From: Streptomyces hyderabadensis
GTDB lineage: Bacteria > Actinomycetota > Actinomycetes > Streptomycetales > Streptomycetaceae
DNA length: 64,000 bases
NCBI RefSeq assembly: GCF_020404845.1
Contig: NZ_JAIOJZ010000023.1
Span: 1 to 64,000 of the forward strand
Reading direction: 5' to 3'
Shown: positions 8,115 to 16,275 of the stretch, piece by piece
Layout of the letters: every line of letters begins with the position of its first letter
Numbering within the stretch: position 1 is the first letter of the stretch
The notes under the pieces: generated by a model
The model's database searches: none
The model's input: the letters and a program-made list of their open reading frames with translations, nothing else
Told to the model about the DNA's origin: nothing
Made by a program: the position numbers and the translations under genes

Positions 8115-8549
8115 ATGAAGTGGCAGCAGGTGCAGGACGGCCCGTCCGCGGTGTACGTGGTGGTGCTCGACCCGGGCGAGGACGCGGTCGCGGAACTGAC
8201 CGCCTTCGCCCGCGACCGGTCGCTGGGTGCTTCCCAGGTGACCGCGGTCGGCGCCCTCTCCGAGGCGGTCGTCGGCTGGTTCGACCGGCAGGCGAAGGAC
8301 TACCGGCGCATCCCGGTCCCGGAACAGTGCGAGGTGCTGTCCCTCATCGGGGACGTCGCCGTCGCCGACGACGGACCCACCCCGCACCTGCACGCCGTAC
8401 TGGGCCTGTCCGACGGCTCCACCCGCGGCGGCCACCTGCTGTCCGGGCGGGTCTGGCCGACGCTGGAGGTCGTCGTCCGGGACAGCCCCGCGGAGCTGGC
8501 CAAGACCCACCGCCCCGACATCGGCCTGGCCCTGATCGACCTGGACTGA
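8115..8549 (+). CDS. PPC/DUF296-domain protein
   Basis: This 144-residue protein fits the plant-and-prokaryote-conserved (PPC) fold: VYVVVLDPGEDAVAELTAFARDRSLGASQVTAVGALSEAVVGWFDR, then EVLSLIGDVAVADDGPTPHLHAVLGLSDGSTRGGHLLSGRVWPTLEVVV. The HLHAVLG and GGHLLSG histidines are the conserved metal-site residues of bacterial stand-alone PPC proteins. Stand-alone forms lack the AT-hook of plant AHL proteins, and their function is unsettled. It begins 52 bases after the BTAD gene with no strong ribosome site, so it may be read through from it. Confidence 0.85.
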   Translation: MKWQQVQDGPSAVYVVVLDPGEDAVAELTAFARDRSLGASQVTAVGALSEAVVGWFDRQAKDYRRIPVPEQCEVLSLIGDVAVADDGPTPHLHAVLGLSDGSTRGGHLLSGRVWPTLEVVVRDSPAELAKTHRPDIGLALIDLD

Positions 8550-8636
8550 ACCGGCCGCCGCGGCACGGTTTACCGGCCCGGGTGCGGGCTACGCGGCCCG
8601 CAGGCGATCCCGTACCGACACCCAGGGAGGCGCGAG

Positions 8637-9062
8637 ATGACGCGGCGCATCCGAGACGTGATGACACCGGCGGCGGTGGCCGTGGAGCCCATGACGACGG
8701 TGGCGCGGGCGGCCCGGCTGATGCGCGAGGAGGACGTCGGCGACGTCCTGGTGACCTACGACTGCGACCTGTTCGGGGTCCTCACCGACCGTGACATCGT
8801 GCTCCGGGGCGTCGCCGACGGACGGGACCCGGACACCACCACGGTCGGCGCGGTGTGCACACCCCCGCCCGTCGTCACCCTCGAACCCGACGACACCACC
8901 GACCGCGCCGCCGAGCTGATGCGCCGCCACGCGGTGCGCCGGCTCCCGGTCGTCGAGCACGGCGGCGTCCCGGTCGGCGTGGTCACCCTCGGCGACCTCG
9001 CCGCAAGCGACGACCCGCACTCCGCGCTCGCGGACATCAGCCGGGCCGCACCCGGCCACTGA
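8637..9062 (+). CDS. CBS-domain-pair protein
   Basis: This 141-residue protein consists of two CBS motifs and little else. The first, IRDVMTPAAVAVEPMTTVARAARLMREEDVGDVLVTYD followed by LFGVLTDRDIVLRGVADG, spans about 4-65. The second, VGAVCTPPPVVTLEPDDTTDRAAELMRRHAVRRLPVVEHGGVPVGVVTLGDLA, spans about 72-125. Such Bateman modules bind adenine nucleotides and act as cytoplasmic energy sensors. A GGGAGG site precedes the ATG. It is 25 bases upstream of the small membrane protein gene, and that gene is 25 bases upstream of the sigma factor gene, so a three-gene operon is likely. Confidence 0.92.
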   Translation: MTRRIRDVMTPAAVAVEPMTTVARAARLMREEDVGDVLVTYDCDLFGVLTDRDIVLRGVADGRDPDTTTVGAVCTPPPVVTLEPDDTTDRAAELMRRHAVRRLPVVEHGGVPVGVVTLGDLAASDDPHSALADISRAAPGH

Positions 9063-9087
9063 CACCCTCATCACCGGGGAGGACGGC

Positions 9088-9342
9088 ATGAGCGAACCGC
9101 TCCACGCGCACAGCGCGCTGCGGCTGAGGCTGCTGCTGTCGGCGCTCTTCGTGCCGCTGTTCCTCGCCGGGACCGCGTTCTTCGGCGTGTGGGCCGCCGA
9201 CACCGGCCCCGGGGAGAACCCGGGCCGCGGCACCCTCGTGGTCATCGCCGTCGTGTGCGGGGCGTTCGCCCTGCTGGCGGCGGCCGACCTGATGGTGGTC
9301 GTCCGCCGGCTGGGCGGCGAACGCGGGAGCGGAACCCGGTGA
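9088..9342 (+). CDS. two-span small membrane protein (DUF6343-like)
   Basis: This 84-residue protein has two hydrophobic helices (about 14-36 and 48-70) separated by a short extracytoplasmic loop and a basic C-terminus. The HSALRLRLLLSALF opening resembles the DUF6343 family of actinobacteria; this match is from memory. It lies between the CBS gene and the sigma factor gene with 25-bp gaps on both sides. A membrane partner for either neighbour is conceivable but unproven. Confidence 0.65.
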   Translation: MSEPLHAHSALRLRLLLSALFVPLFLAGTAFFGVWAADTGPGENPGRGTLVVIAVVCGAFALLAAADLMVVVRRLGGERGSGTR

Positions 9343-9367
9343 CCCGGAAGGGGACGGAGGAACCGAC

Positions 9368-10387
9368 ATGGCGCCCACGGCACGCAAGACGACGGCACGC
9401 GGCCCGGAGGACCGTCGCGCCACCACCCGCACCGCACGGCTGCGCAGCCGGATCCCCGAACCCGACGAGGAACCCGACCTGCTCGGCCAGTACCTGAGCC
9501 AGATCGGCGCCACGCCCCTGCTGACCGCCGAGGACGAGGTACGGCTCGCCACCCGCATCGAGGCGGGCGTACGGGCCCGGGAGGAGCTGGAGAGGGCCGA
9601 CACCGGCGAGCCCGCCCCCACGCCCGGGCGGCGCCGCGCGCTGGAGGAGACCGTCCACGACGGCCAGGAGGCCAAGGACCACATGGTGCGGGCCAACCTG
9701 CGGCTCGTGGTGTCGATGGCCAAGCGCCACGCCCACCGCGGGCTGCCCCTCCTCGACGTGATCCAGGAGGGCAACCTCGGACTGATCCGGGCCGTGGAGA
9801 AGTTCGACCACACCAAGGGCTTCAAGTTCTCCACGTACGCCACCTGGTGGATCCGCCAGGCCATCGAACGGGGCCTGGCCACCCACGCCCGCACGGTACG
9901 GCTGCCGGTCCACGTGGTGGAGCAGCTGCAGAAGCTCGCCAAGGTCGAACGCAAGCTCCGCGCAGGCCTCGACCGCGAGCCGACCACCGAGGAGGTCGCC
10001 GCCGAGAGCGGCATCGACCCGGACAAGGTCGTCTGGCTGCGCCGGGTCGGACGGGACGCGGTCAGCCTGGACACCCCCGTGGACGAGACCGGCGAGACCG
10101 TCGTCGGCGACCTCATCCCCGACACCGAGGTGCTGCGGGCCCCGGAGGTCGCCGAGTTCCAGGCACTCGCGGCGGAGCTGCGGGAGGCCGTCGGCACCCT
10201 CGCGCCCCGCGAGTCCCTGATCCTCAGCCTGCGCTACGGCCTGCACGACGGGCGTCCCCGCACCCTGCAACAGGTCGCCCAGCACGTGGGCCTCACCCGC
10301 GAACGCGTCCGTCAGCTGGAGAAGGAGTCCCTGGCCCATCTGCGTGCCCCCGAGAACCGGGAACGCCTCCTCGACTGGGCGAGCTGA
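9368..10387 (+). CDS. group 2 RNA polymerase sigma factor (HrdD/HrdA-like)
   Basis: This 339-residue sigma-70 factor lacks the long acidic N-terminal region of HrdB. It shows region 1.2 (DLLGQYLSQIGATPLLTAEDEVRLATRIEAG), region 2 (ANLRLVVSMAKRHAHRGLPLLDVIQEGNLGLIRAVEKFDHTKGFKFSTYATWWIRQAI), region 3 with an HARTVRLPVHVVEQL start, and region 4 (LILSLRYGLHDGRPRTLQQVAQHVGLTRERVRQLEKESLAHLR). The size is close to HrdD. Group 2 factors recognise promoters similar to the principal sigma factor but are dispensable. It ends a probable operon with the CBS and small membrane protein genes. Which of hrdA, hrdC or hrdD it corresponds to needs a tree. Confidence 0.93.
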   Translation: MAPTARKTTARGPEDRRATTRTARLRSRIPEPDEEPDLLGQYLSQIGATPLLTAEDEVRLATRIEAGVRAREELERADTGEPAPTPGRRRALEETVHDGQEAKDHMVRANLRLVVSMAKRHAHRGLPLLDVIQEGNLGLIRAVEKFDHTKGFKFSTYATWWIRQAIERGLATHARTVRLPVHVVEQLQKLAKVERKLRAGLDREPTTEEVAAESGIDPDKVVWLRRVGRDAVSLDTPVDETGETVVGDLIPDTEVLRAPEVAEFQALAAELREAVGTLAPRESLILSLRYGLHDGRPRTLQQVAQHVGLTRERVRQLEKESLAHLRAPENRERLLDWAS

Positions 10388-10394
10388 CCCGGGC

Positions 10395-10474
10395 CGGGGT
10401 GTCCGTGCGGGAAGGGCCCGGCCGGGGGAGTCCGCGGGGTGTCCGTGCGGGAAGGGCCCGGCCGGGGGAGTCCG
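10395..10474 (+). repeat. 40-bp perfect direct tandem repeat, two copies
   Basis: Two identical 40-bp units (10395-10434 and 10435-10474) lie between the convergent sigma factor and FAD-oxidoreductase genes. Each contains the self-complementary core GGGCCCGGCC. It could act as a structured transcription end for both genes or be a strain-variable tandem repeat. Confidence 0.75.
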
Positions 10475-10491
10475 TACGGGAAGTCCGGGTG

Positions 10492-11931
10492 TCAGCCGGT
10501 TTTCCCCGTCCGCAGCCGCGCCCCCTGCCGCAGCAGTTCCCGCTGGACCAGCCGGTAGGGCAGACCGCGCGGTCCGCTCCCGTGCCGGACGGTCAGCGCC
10601 GCGCACACCCCGGCCGCGTGCCCGGTCGCCATGGCGATGGGCATCACCCGGTACGACGAGTGCGCGACGTGCGTCCCGGAGATGCAGCGCCCCGCCACCA
10701 GCAGCCGGTCGGTGCCCCGGGGCAGCAGACAGCGCAGCGGGATGTCGTAGAAGCTGCCCCGCGGCACCCGCTTGAGGACCGTGCCGGAGCCGCGCGGGTT
10801 GTGGATGTCGACCGGATAGGCGCCGTGCGCGACCACGTCCGGGAAGGTGCGGGCCGCCAGGATGTCGTGGCCGGTCAGCTGGTAGTCGCCGAGCACCCGC
10901 CGGCTCTCCCGCACCCCGATGTGCGTGCCGCTCTGCACCACGTACGACTCCTCGAAGCCGGGCACCCGGGTGCGCAGGAAGCGGTCGATCTCGGCCAGTT
11001 GGCGCCGGGCCGTGTACTCGGCGCGGGTGAGGTCCCAGACGCTGGTGCCGAGGACCCGGTTGACCCGGGTGCTGTTGACCGCGACCTCGCGCGGGTGCGG
11101 GGTCGCGAAGAAGAGGATGTCCTCCCGCGGCAGCCGCAGTTCCCCGTCGGCCCTGGCCTCCTCGATCAGGTCCCACAGCCCGTGCACGCCCCGCCACTGG
11201 TCGGGATGGGCCCGCACGTAGTCGGCGAAGTCCGGCCGCGCGAAGTCCGCGACGCGGAACATCAACGTCATGGGCTGCACCAGCCCGTCCTCGGGCCGGC
11301 CGATCTCGTACGGCGCCCCGCACGCCGTGGCGACGTCACCGTCGCCGGTGCCGTCGACGACCACCCCGGCGTCGATCACCACCGGCCCCGACTTGGTCTC
11401 GAAGACCACCCGCCAGCCGGAGCCGTCATCCAGCGGCAGCGCGCCGGAGGCGAAGGAGTGGAAGAGCATCCGCACCCCCGACTCGTCCATCATCTCCAGC
11501 AGGGAGGACTTGAAGAGCTCCGGGTCGAACGGCACCGTGTACCCCGTCTTCGGGGAGGGCGGCAGGCAGCCGCCGCGCCCCATGAGGCGGTCGAGGAGCT
11601 GCCACAGCACGCCCGCGACCACCGGCTCGCCCTCGCCGTGGTCGGTGGGCAGCAGCCGTGAGGTGTCCCCGGCCTCGGTGAACGCGGCCTGCTTGTGCTC
11701 GTTGTGGAAGGACATCAGCGGCATCACCAGCGCCGCGGTCGCGTTGCCGCCGAGGAACCCGTACCGCTCCACCAGCACGGTGTCGGCCCCGGCGTCGGCC
11801 GCGCCGACCGCGGCCGCGAAACCGGCGGGACCGCCGCCCACCACCAGGACGTCGCAGCGGCCCCCGTGCCGGGCGGGCCGGGGCGGCAGCGTGACGGTAC
11901 GCGACTCGCGGGGCTCCTCCAGGACCGGCAT
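10492..11931 (-). CDS. FAD-dependent oxidoreductase (FAD_oxidored family)
   Basis: This 479-residue flavoprotein opens with a Rossmann dinucleotide site (DVLVVGGGPAGFAAAVGAADAGADTVLVERYGFLGGNATAALVMPL, about 25-70) and has a second FAD contact in VVVDGTGDGDVATACGAPYEIG. A C-terminal block, IPLRCLLPRGTDRLLVAGRCISGTHVAHSSYRVMPIAMATGHAAG, closes the nucleotide fold. These are hallmarks of the FAD-dependent oxidoreductase family PF12831. The protein is predicted to be cytoplasmic. The gene lies 16 bases after a polysaccharide-pyruvyl-transferase-like gene and is probably co-transcribed. A distant, larger relative is at 46867-49140. The substrate is unknown. Confidence 0.88.
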   Translation of the reverse strand: MPVLEEPRESRTVTLPPRPARHGGRCDVLVVGGGPAGFAAAVGAADAGADTVLVERYGFLGGNATAALVMPLMSFHNEHKQAAFTEAGDTSRLLPTDHGEGEPVVAGVLWQLLDRLMGRGGCLPPSPKTGYTVPFDPELFKSSLLEMMDESGVRMLFHSFASGALPLDDGSGWRVVFETKSGPVVIDAGVVVDGTGDGDVATACGAPYEIGRPEDGLVQPMTLMFRVADFARPDFADYVRAHPDQWRGVHGLWDLIEEARADGELRLPREDILFFATPHPREVAVNSTRVNRVLGTSVWDLTRAEYTARRQLAEIDRFLRTRVPGFEESYVVQSGTHIGVRESRRVLGDYQLTGHDILAARTFPDVVAHGAYPVDIHNPRGSGTVLKRVPRGSFYDIPLRCLLPRGTDRLLVAGRCISGTHVAHSSYRVMPIAMATGHAAGVCAALTVRHGSGPRGLPYRLVQRELLRQGARLRTGKTG

Positions 11932-11947
11932 CGCTCACTCCTCCGGA

Positions 11948-13282
11948 TCAGGCGTTCAGCGGCCGTGGCTCGCTGAGGTCCGGCTCGTCACCGGCCGACC
12001 CGTCACCGGCCGACCCGTCACCGGCCGGCTCGTCACCGGTCGGCCCGTCGCCGGTGGTCGGCCGAGGCCCCGTGGCCGGCCGCCCACCCGTCGGTTCCGG
12101 TCCCGTCGCGGGAGCACCGCCCGACCCGCGTGCGGAACCGAGCCCGTCGAGGAGCAACCCGCAGCGCTCGCAGGTCTCGCGTGCCGCCGCGGACAGTTCG
12201 CCCATGCGGGTCCGCAGGTCGTCCCGGCGCTGCGGATACTCGTCCCAGAGCCGGTCCACCTCCGCCAGCAGCAGCCCGGCCTGCTCCCGCGCCACCCCCA
12301 CCAGCGCCGGGGCGCCCAGCCGCCGCGCGAAGTCGAAGACCTTGCCGGAGTACGGCAGCGGCAGCACCGGCACGCCGGTCAGCGCGGCGAAGATCACGAA
12401 GTGCAGACGCATGCCCACGGCCACGTCGAGATGACGCATGAAGCCGAGGACCTGCCCCGGGCTGTAGTCGCCGTGCAGGATGCGGCCCTGGTCCGGGGCC
12501 GTCATGTGGGACAGCACGGCGTGCGCGTGCCGTACGTCGTGCCGTTCCATCGGCAGGAACACCACGCGCGCGTCCAGCCGGCGGACCAGGAAGTCCGCCA
12601 CGTCGGCGAGCAGCGCGTGGTAGTCGCCCTCGTCGAGCTTCTCGGCGGCCCGCCCCGGCTCGCGCACCGACATGCCCACCAGCCGGGCGCCGGACGGGAT
12701 GCCCTCGTCGCGCATCATCGCCCCGGTGAACGGCTCCGGGGCCAGCAGCAGCGCCGGGTCGGCGGTGACCGCGACCTCCCGCTCCAGGCCGACCTCCTCC
12801 AGCACCAGCCGCGACTCCTCGTCCCGCACCACGACGTCGTCCATCTCCGCCAGCACCGTACGCACCGCGTCCCGGTCCTCGGCGTCGGTCAGCGGCCCGG
12901 CGCCGACGGCGTAGGCGAAGGTGGGCACCTGCCGGGTCTGCGCGGCGCGCACCAGCCGCAGATAGCGCCGCGCCTCACCGTCGTACAGGATGCCGCCGCC
13001 GCCCAGCACGAGGAGGTCGAGGCCGGGCAGCACGTCGAGGACGTGGTTGCGGCTGACGCCCTCCCAGGGCACCACCTCGTCGGCGTCGGGGTGGTGGGCG
13101 CGGGTGTGCTCCGCGTCGCGGCTCAGCACGACGAGGTGCGCGTCGGGCCGCCGGGCGCGCAGACAGGTCAGCACACAGGTCAGGATCGCCTCGTCGCCGA
13201 TGTTGAAGCCGCCGTAGGAGCCCAGCACGCCGATGCGCGGGCCCCGGCGGGCGGGGTGCGGATGCGAGGGCGGAAGGTTCAT
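11948..13282 (-). CDS. polysaccharide pyruvyl transferase family protein
   Basis: This 444-residue protein matches the PS_pyruv_trans/CsaB fold: RIGVLGSYGGFNIGDEAILTCVL (about 15-38), LDLLVLGGGGILYDGE, FAYAVGAGPL, VVVRDEESRLVLEEVG, and the C-terminal half with VGMSVREPGR, FLPMERHDVRHAH, and VGMRLHFVIFAALTGVPVLPLPYSGKV. The family transfers pyruvate from PEP to cell-surface sugars. A GGGAG ribosome site precedes the ATG. The last 60 residues are low complexity: a pentapeptide tail with repeats of the type GDGSA/GDEPA encoded by 15-bp direct repeats at about 11987-12055. It heads a two-gene operon with the FAD oxidoreductase. Confidence 0.88.
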   Translation of the reverse strand: MNLPPSHPHPARRGPRIGVLGSYGGFNIGDEAILTCVLTCLRARRPDAHLVVLSRDAEHTRAHHPDADEVVPWEGVSRNHVLDVLPGLDLLVLGGGGILYDGEARRYLRLVRAAQTRQVPTFAYAVGAGPLTDAEDRDAVRTVLAEMDDVVVRDEESRLVLEEVGLEREVAVTADPALLLAPEPFTGAMMRDEGIPSGARLVGMSVREPGRAAEKLDEGDYHALLADVADFLVRRLDARVVFLPMERHDVRHAHAVLSHMTAPDQGRILHGDYSPGQVLGFMRHLDVAVGMRLHFVIFAALTGVPVLPLPYSGKVFDFARRLGAPALVGVAREQAGLLLAEVDRLWDEYPQRRDDLRTRMGELSAAARETCERCGLLLDGLGSARGSGGAPATGPEPTGGRPATGPRPTTGDGPTGDEPAGDGSAGDGSAGDEPDLSEPRPLNA

Positions 13283-13426
13283 CCGGGGCTCCCGTCACGT
13301 CGGAGTCGGCCGGCGCGCGCCGGTCTCGGTACGCGGGGCCGCGCACGGTGCCGGGTTGCCTGCGCCGCATCCCGGAAACACCCTGATCAAGAACCACCTC
13401 GACCGACGAGGAGCACCGGTGAACGT

Positions 13427-14377
13427 ATGAACGTCTCCCTCAGCGTCTGGCTGCTGACCGTCGCGGGCCTGTGCCTCCTGGTCGCCGCCGACTTCTTCGT
13501 CGGGCGCAAGCCGCACGACGTGTCCATCCGGGAGGCCGGGATCTGGACGGCCGTCTGGGTGGTCCTGGCCTGCCTGTTCGGTGTGGGGCTGCTCGCGGTC
13601 GGCGGCGGCGGGCCCGGCGGCGAGTTCTTCGCCGGGTACATCACCGAGAAGTCGCTCAGCGTCGACAACCTCTTCGTCTTCGTCCTGATCATGGCGAAGT
13701 TCGCGGTGCCCTCGCAGTACCAGCAGCGGGTGCTGATGGTCGGCGTCCTGGTGGCGCTGGTGCTGCGCGCCGCGTTCATCGCGGCGGGCGCGGCGATCAT
13801 CTCCGCCTTCTCCTGGGTGTTCTACCTCTTCGGCGCCTTCCTGATCTGGACCGCCTGGAAGCTCATCCAGGACGCCCGCAAGGAGGAGCACGAGCAGGAG
13901 TACGAGGAGAACAAGCTGCTGAAGTCGATCGAGCGCCGCTTCGGCGTCGCCGACCGGTACCACGGCACCAAGCTGTGGGTGGAGGAGAACGGCAGGCGGG
14001 TGATGACCCCGATGCTGGTCGTGATGCTCGCCATCGGGTTCACCGACATCCTGTTCGCCCTGGACTCCATCCCCGCCATCTACGGACTGACCCAGGACCC
14101 GTACATCGTGTTCACGGCCAACGCCTTCGCCCTGATGGGTCTGCGCCAGCTGTACTTCCTCATCGGCGGCCTGCTGAAGAAGCTGGTCCACCTGTCCTAC
14201 GGCCTGTCCGTGATCCTGGGCTTCATCGGCGTCAAGCTGGTGCTGCACGCCCTGCACGAGTCCGGTGTCCACGTCCCCGAGATCGGCATCCCGTTCTCGC
14301 TCGGGTTCATCGTGCTGGTCCTCGCGGTCACCACGGCGAGCAGCCTGTGGGCCACGAGGCGGCAGGAGCGGGCCTGA
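13427..14377 (+). CDS. TerC/Alx-family integral membrane protein
   Basis: This 316-residue protein has about eight or nine transmembrane helices and the TerC signatures: EFFAGYITEKSLSVDNLFVFVLIMAKFAVP (about 64-93, with acidic residues in the helix) and MLAIGFTDILFALDSIPAIYGLTQDPYIVFTANAFALMGLRQLYFLIGGLL (about 201-250). TerC/Alx proteins are linked to metal-ion (manganese) homeostasis and tellurite resistance. ATG 13427 is preceded by GAGGAG; the long open frame upstream is a shadow of the pyruvyl-transferase gene. It is divergent from that gene and convergent with the XRE regulator 15 bases downstream. No other ter genes are nearby. Confidence 0.92.
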   Translation: MNVSLSVWLLTVAGLCLLVAADFFVGRKPHDVSIREAGIWTAVWVVLACLFGVGLLAVGGGGPGGEFFAGYITEKSLSVDNLFVFVLIMAKFAVPSQYQQRVLMVGVLVALVLRAAFIAAGAAIISAFSWVFYLFGAFLIWTAWKLIQDARKEEHEQEYEENKLLKSIERRFGVADRYHGTKLWVEENGRRVMTPMLVVMLAIGFTDILFALDSIPAIYGLTQDPYIVFTANAFALMGLRQLYFLIGGLLKKLVHLSYGLSVILGFIGVKLVLHALHESGVHVPEIGIPFSLGFIVLVLAVTTASSLWATRRQERA

Positions 14378-14392
14378 CGCACCCGGCCCGGG

Positions 14393-15232
14393 CTACTCCA
14401 CCAGCTCCTGGGTGCCCAGGACCGTGAGCAGGGCCAGCCGCTCCGCGTCCGGGGTGTCCGGCTCGGCCGTGTAGACCATGATCCGCAGATCGCTGCCCGC
14501 CACACCGAGCACGTCGCAGTCCAGGGTGAGGGGGCCCACCCGTGGATGGTCGACGACCTTGCGGGCCGCCTCGTGCCGGCCGACCGCGTCCGCCTGCCAC
14601 AGCTCGGCGAACCGCTCGCTGCGGGCGCGCAGCTCGGCGACCAGCCGGGCGAGCGTGCGGTCGGCGGGATAGCGGGCGGCGGTGGCGCGCAGGTCCGCGA
14701 CGAGGGCCGCCTCGAAGGCCCGGCGCTCCTCGGGCGTGTACCGGGCCCGGCTGCCGGGTCCGACGAAGTTGCGCCACACGCCGTTGCGCTCCGGGCCCCG
14801 CCACCGGGACGGGTCGCCCATCAGCGCCGCGTAGGGCGGGTTGGCGAGCAGCAGCGTCCACGCCGCGTCGTACACGGCGACCGGGGTGCCGGCCAGCCGG
14901 TCGAGCAGCCGGTGGACGCTCGGCGGGATGTACGCCGGAACCGTATCGGGCCCCGGCGGCACCAGCCCGGCCAGCCGGAACAGGTGCGCGCGCTCCTCGG
15001 GCGGCAGCCGCAGCGCCCGTGCGAGGGCCTCGACGACCTGGGCCGACGGATGGGCCGCCCGGCCCTGTTCGAGGCGGGTGACGTAGTCGACGGAGACACC
15101 GGCCAGCAGGGCCAGCTCCTCGCGCCGCAGCCCCGCCGCCCTGCGGTGCCCGCCCGCGGGCAGCCCGGCCGCCTCGGGGGAGACCCGGTCCCTGCGCAGC
15201 CGCAACGCCCGCCCGAACTCCGTAGCCGTCAT
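14393..15232 (-). CDS. XRE-family regulator with MmyB-like ligand-binding domain (SDR divergon)
   Basis: This 279-residue regulator has an N-terminal helix-turn-helix (LRLRRDRVSPEAAGL, then RAAGLRREELALLAGVSVDYVTRLEQGRAAHPSAQVVEALARALRL, about 8-75). A PAS-like MmyB domain follows, with VHRLLDRLAGTPVAVYDAAWTLLLANPPYAALMGDP, WRNFVGPGSR and RVVDHPRVGPLTLDCDVL-like text. Such MmyB-type repressors usually control a divergent oxidoreductase gene; here an SDR gene starts 103 bases away in the opposite direction, with a palindrome between them. A second regulator of the same architecture is at 40425-41294. Confidence 0.9.
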   Translation of the reverse strand: MTATEFGRALRLRRDRVSPEAAGLPAGGHRRAAGLRREELALLAGVSVDYVTRLEQGRAAHPSAQVVEALARALRLPPEERAHLFRLAGLVPPGPDTVPAYIPPSVHRLLDRLAGTPVAVYDAAWTLLLANPPYAALMGDPSRWRGPERNGVWRNFVGPGSRARYTPEERRAFEAALVADLRATAARYPADRTLARLVAELRARSERFAELWQADAVGRHEAARKVVDHPRVGPLTLDCDVLGVAGSDLRIMVYTAEPDTPDAERLALLTVLGTQELVE

Positions 15233-15264
15233 GGTCCCCAGTGAACACCGCGGGCGGCGGGTGT

Positions 15265-15287
15265 TCCTGGTACCCGTGGTCCCAGGA
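15265..15287. promoter_or_regulatory. candidate XRE/MmyB operator in the SDR divergon
   Basis: TCCTGGTACC and GGTCCCAGGA are inverted around a 3-base centre with 9 of 10 pairs matching, midway between the divergent XRE and SDR genes. The TCC(C)AGGA core resembles the arms of the palindrome between the second XRE gene and its divergent hydrolase (40351-40376), which supports a shared recognition style. The function is inferred. Confidence 0.5.
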
Positions 15288-15335
15288 AGGCGGGACGCCT
15301 GGCTGTCCGCACCGGCCCGCCGCAGGCTGGAGCCC

Positions 15336-16043
15336 ATGACCACCACACTGATCACCGGGGCCAACAAGGGCCTCGGCTTCGAGACGGCCCGCCGCCTGAT
15401 CGCCGCGGGCCACACCGTCTACGCCGCCGCCCGCGACCCCGAGCGCGGCCGCCGCGCCGCCGCCGCACTGGGCGCCCGTCCCCTCGTCCTGGACGTCACC
15501 GACGACGCCTCCGTCGCCGCCGCGGTGCGGACCGTGGCGGCCGACGGCGGCCTGGACGTCCTGGTCAACAACGCCGGCATCGAGCAGCGCGGCGAGGACA
15601 ACTCCGTGACCGGGGCCGACGGCACGACCGCGGACCTGCTGCGCAGCGTCTTCGAGACCAACGTCTTCGGCCTGGTGCGGGTGACCCACGCCTTCCTGCC
15701 GCTGCTGCGCCGCTCCACCGCGCCCGTCGTGGTCAACGTGAGCAGCGGGCTGGCCTCGCTGACCGGGCTGTCCGCACCCGAGAGCCCCGGGTACGGCTAC
15801 CCGGGGCTCGCCTACCCGGCGTCGAAGACCGCGGTCAACGCGCTGACCGTGCAGTACGCGAAGGCGTTCCCCGGGATGCGGATCAACGCGGTCGAACCCG
15901 GCTTCACCGCAACCGACCTGAACGGCAACACCGGCACGCAGACCGTGGCCGAGGGCGCCGAGGTCATCGTCCGGCTGGCCCAGCCGGGCCCGGACGGACC
16001 CACCGGGGGCTACTTCGACGCGGCGGGCCCGCTGCCCTGGTAG
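15336..16043 (+). CDS. short-chain dehydrogenase/reductase
   Basis: This 235-residue classical SDR has the cofactor motif TGANKGLG (7-14), NNAG in LDVLVNNAGIE, the catalytic Ser in NVSSG and YxxxK in GYPGLAYPASKTAVN. The ending, EVIVRLAQPGPDGPTGGYFDAAGPLPW, is typical of carbonyl-reductase-like SDRs controlled by MmyB-type XRE regulators. NADP(H) preference is likely because Asn-Lys follow the first Gly and an Arg comes after strand 2 (AARDPERGRR). The cytoplasmic substrate is unknown. It is divergent from the XRE gene and probably its target. Confidence 0.93.
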   Translation: MTTTLITGANKGLGFETARRLIAAGHTVYAAARDPERGRRAAAALGARPLVLDVTDDASVAAAVRTVAADGGLDVLVNNAGIEQRGEDNSVTGADGTTADLLRSVFETNVFGLVRVTHAFLPLLRRSTAPVVVNVSSGLASLTGLSAPESPGYGYPGLAYPASKTAVNALTVQYAKAFPGMRINAVEPGFTATDLNGNTGTQTVAEGAEVIVRLAQPGPDGPTGGYFDAAGPLPW

Positions 16044-16071
16044 CCCCCGGGGCCCGGCCGCCGGGCAGTCC

Positions 16072-16275
16072 CTAGCAGCCGGCCGGCGTGGGCCTGCCGC
16101 GGGAGACCACCCGGGTGCCGTGGTCGTCGACGACGCGGGCCTGGAGCGAACCGCAGGCGCACCGGGTCCACAGGGTGCCGCCCGCCCCGGTGGGGTGGGC
16201 GGACAGCACCTGGAAGGGCTCGGCACCGTCGGGCCACCCGCAGTGCGGGCAGACGACACCGGTCGTGCTGGGCAT
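16072..16275 (-). CDS. small zinc-ribbon-like protein
   Basis: This 67-residue protein has VCPHCG at its N-terminus and CACGS about 25 residues later, a CxxC/CxC arrangement that could hold one zinc ion. ATG 16275 is chosen over the open extension to 16344 because a GAGGAG site lies just before it. No named family is recognised; similar short ribbons are common in Streptomyces. It is convergent with the SDR gene and divergent from the LysR gene. An 8-bp inverted pair (GTCAGTGG 16291-16298 and CCACTGAC 16341-16348) lies in that gap. Confidence 0.6.
   Translation of the reverse strand: MPSTTGVVCPHCGWPDGAEPFQVLSAHPTGAGGTLWTRCACGSLQARVVDDHGTRVVSRGRPTPAGC

Noticed and set aside
10395..10474. CRISPR-like repeat
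   Set aside because: Only two units, directly abutting with no spacers; it is a tandem duplication.
11270..13426. Long upstream extension of the TerC frame
   Set aside because: It runs antisense through the FAD oxidoreductase and pyruvyl-transferase genes; the TerC homology and GAGGAG site fix the start at 13427.
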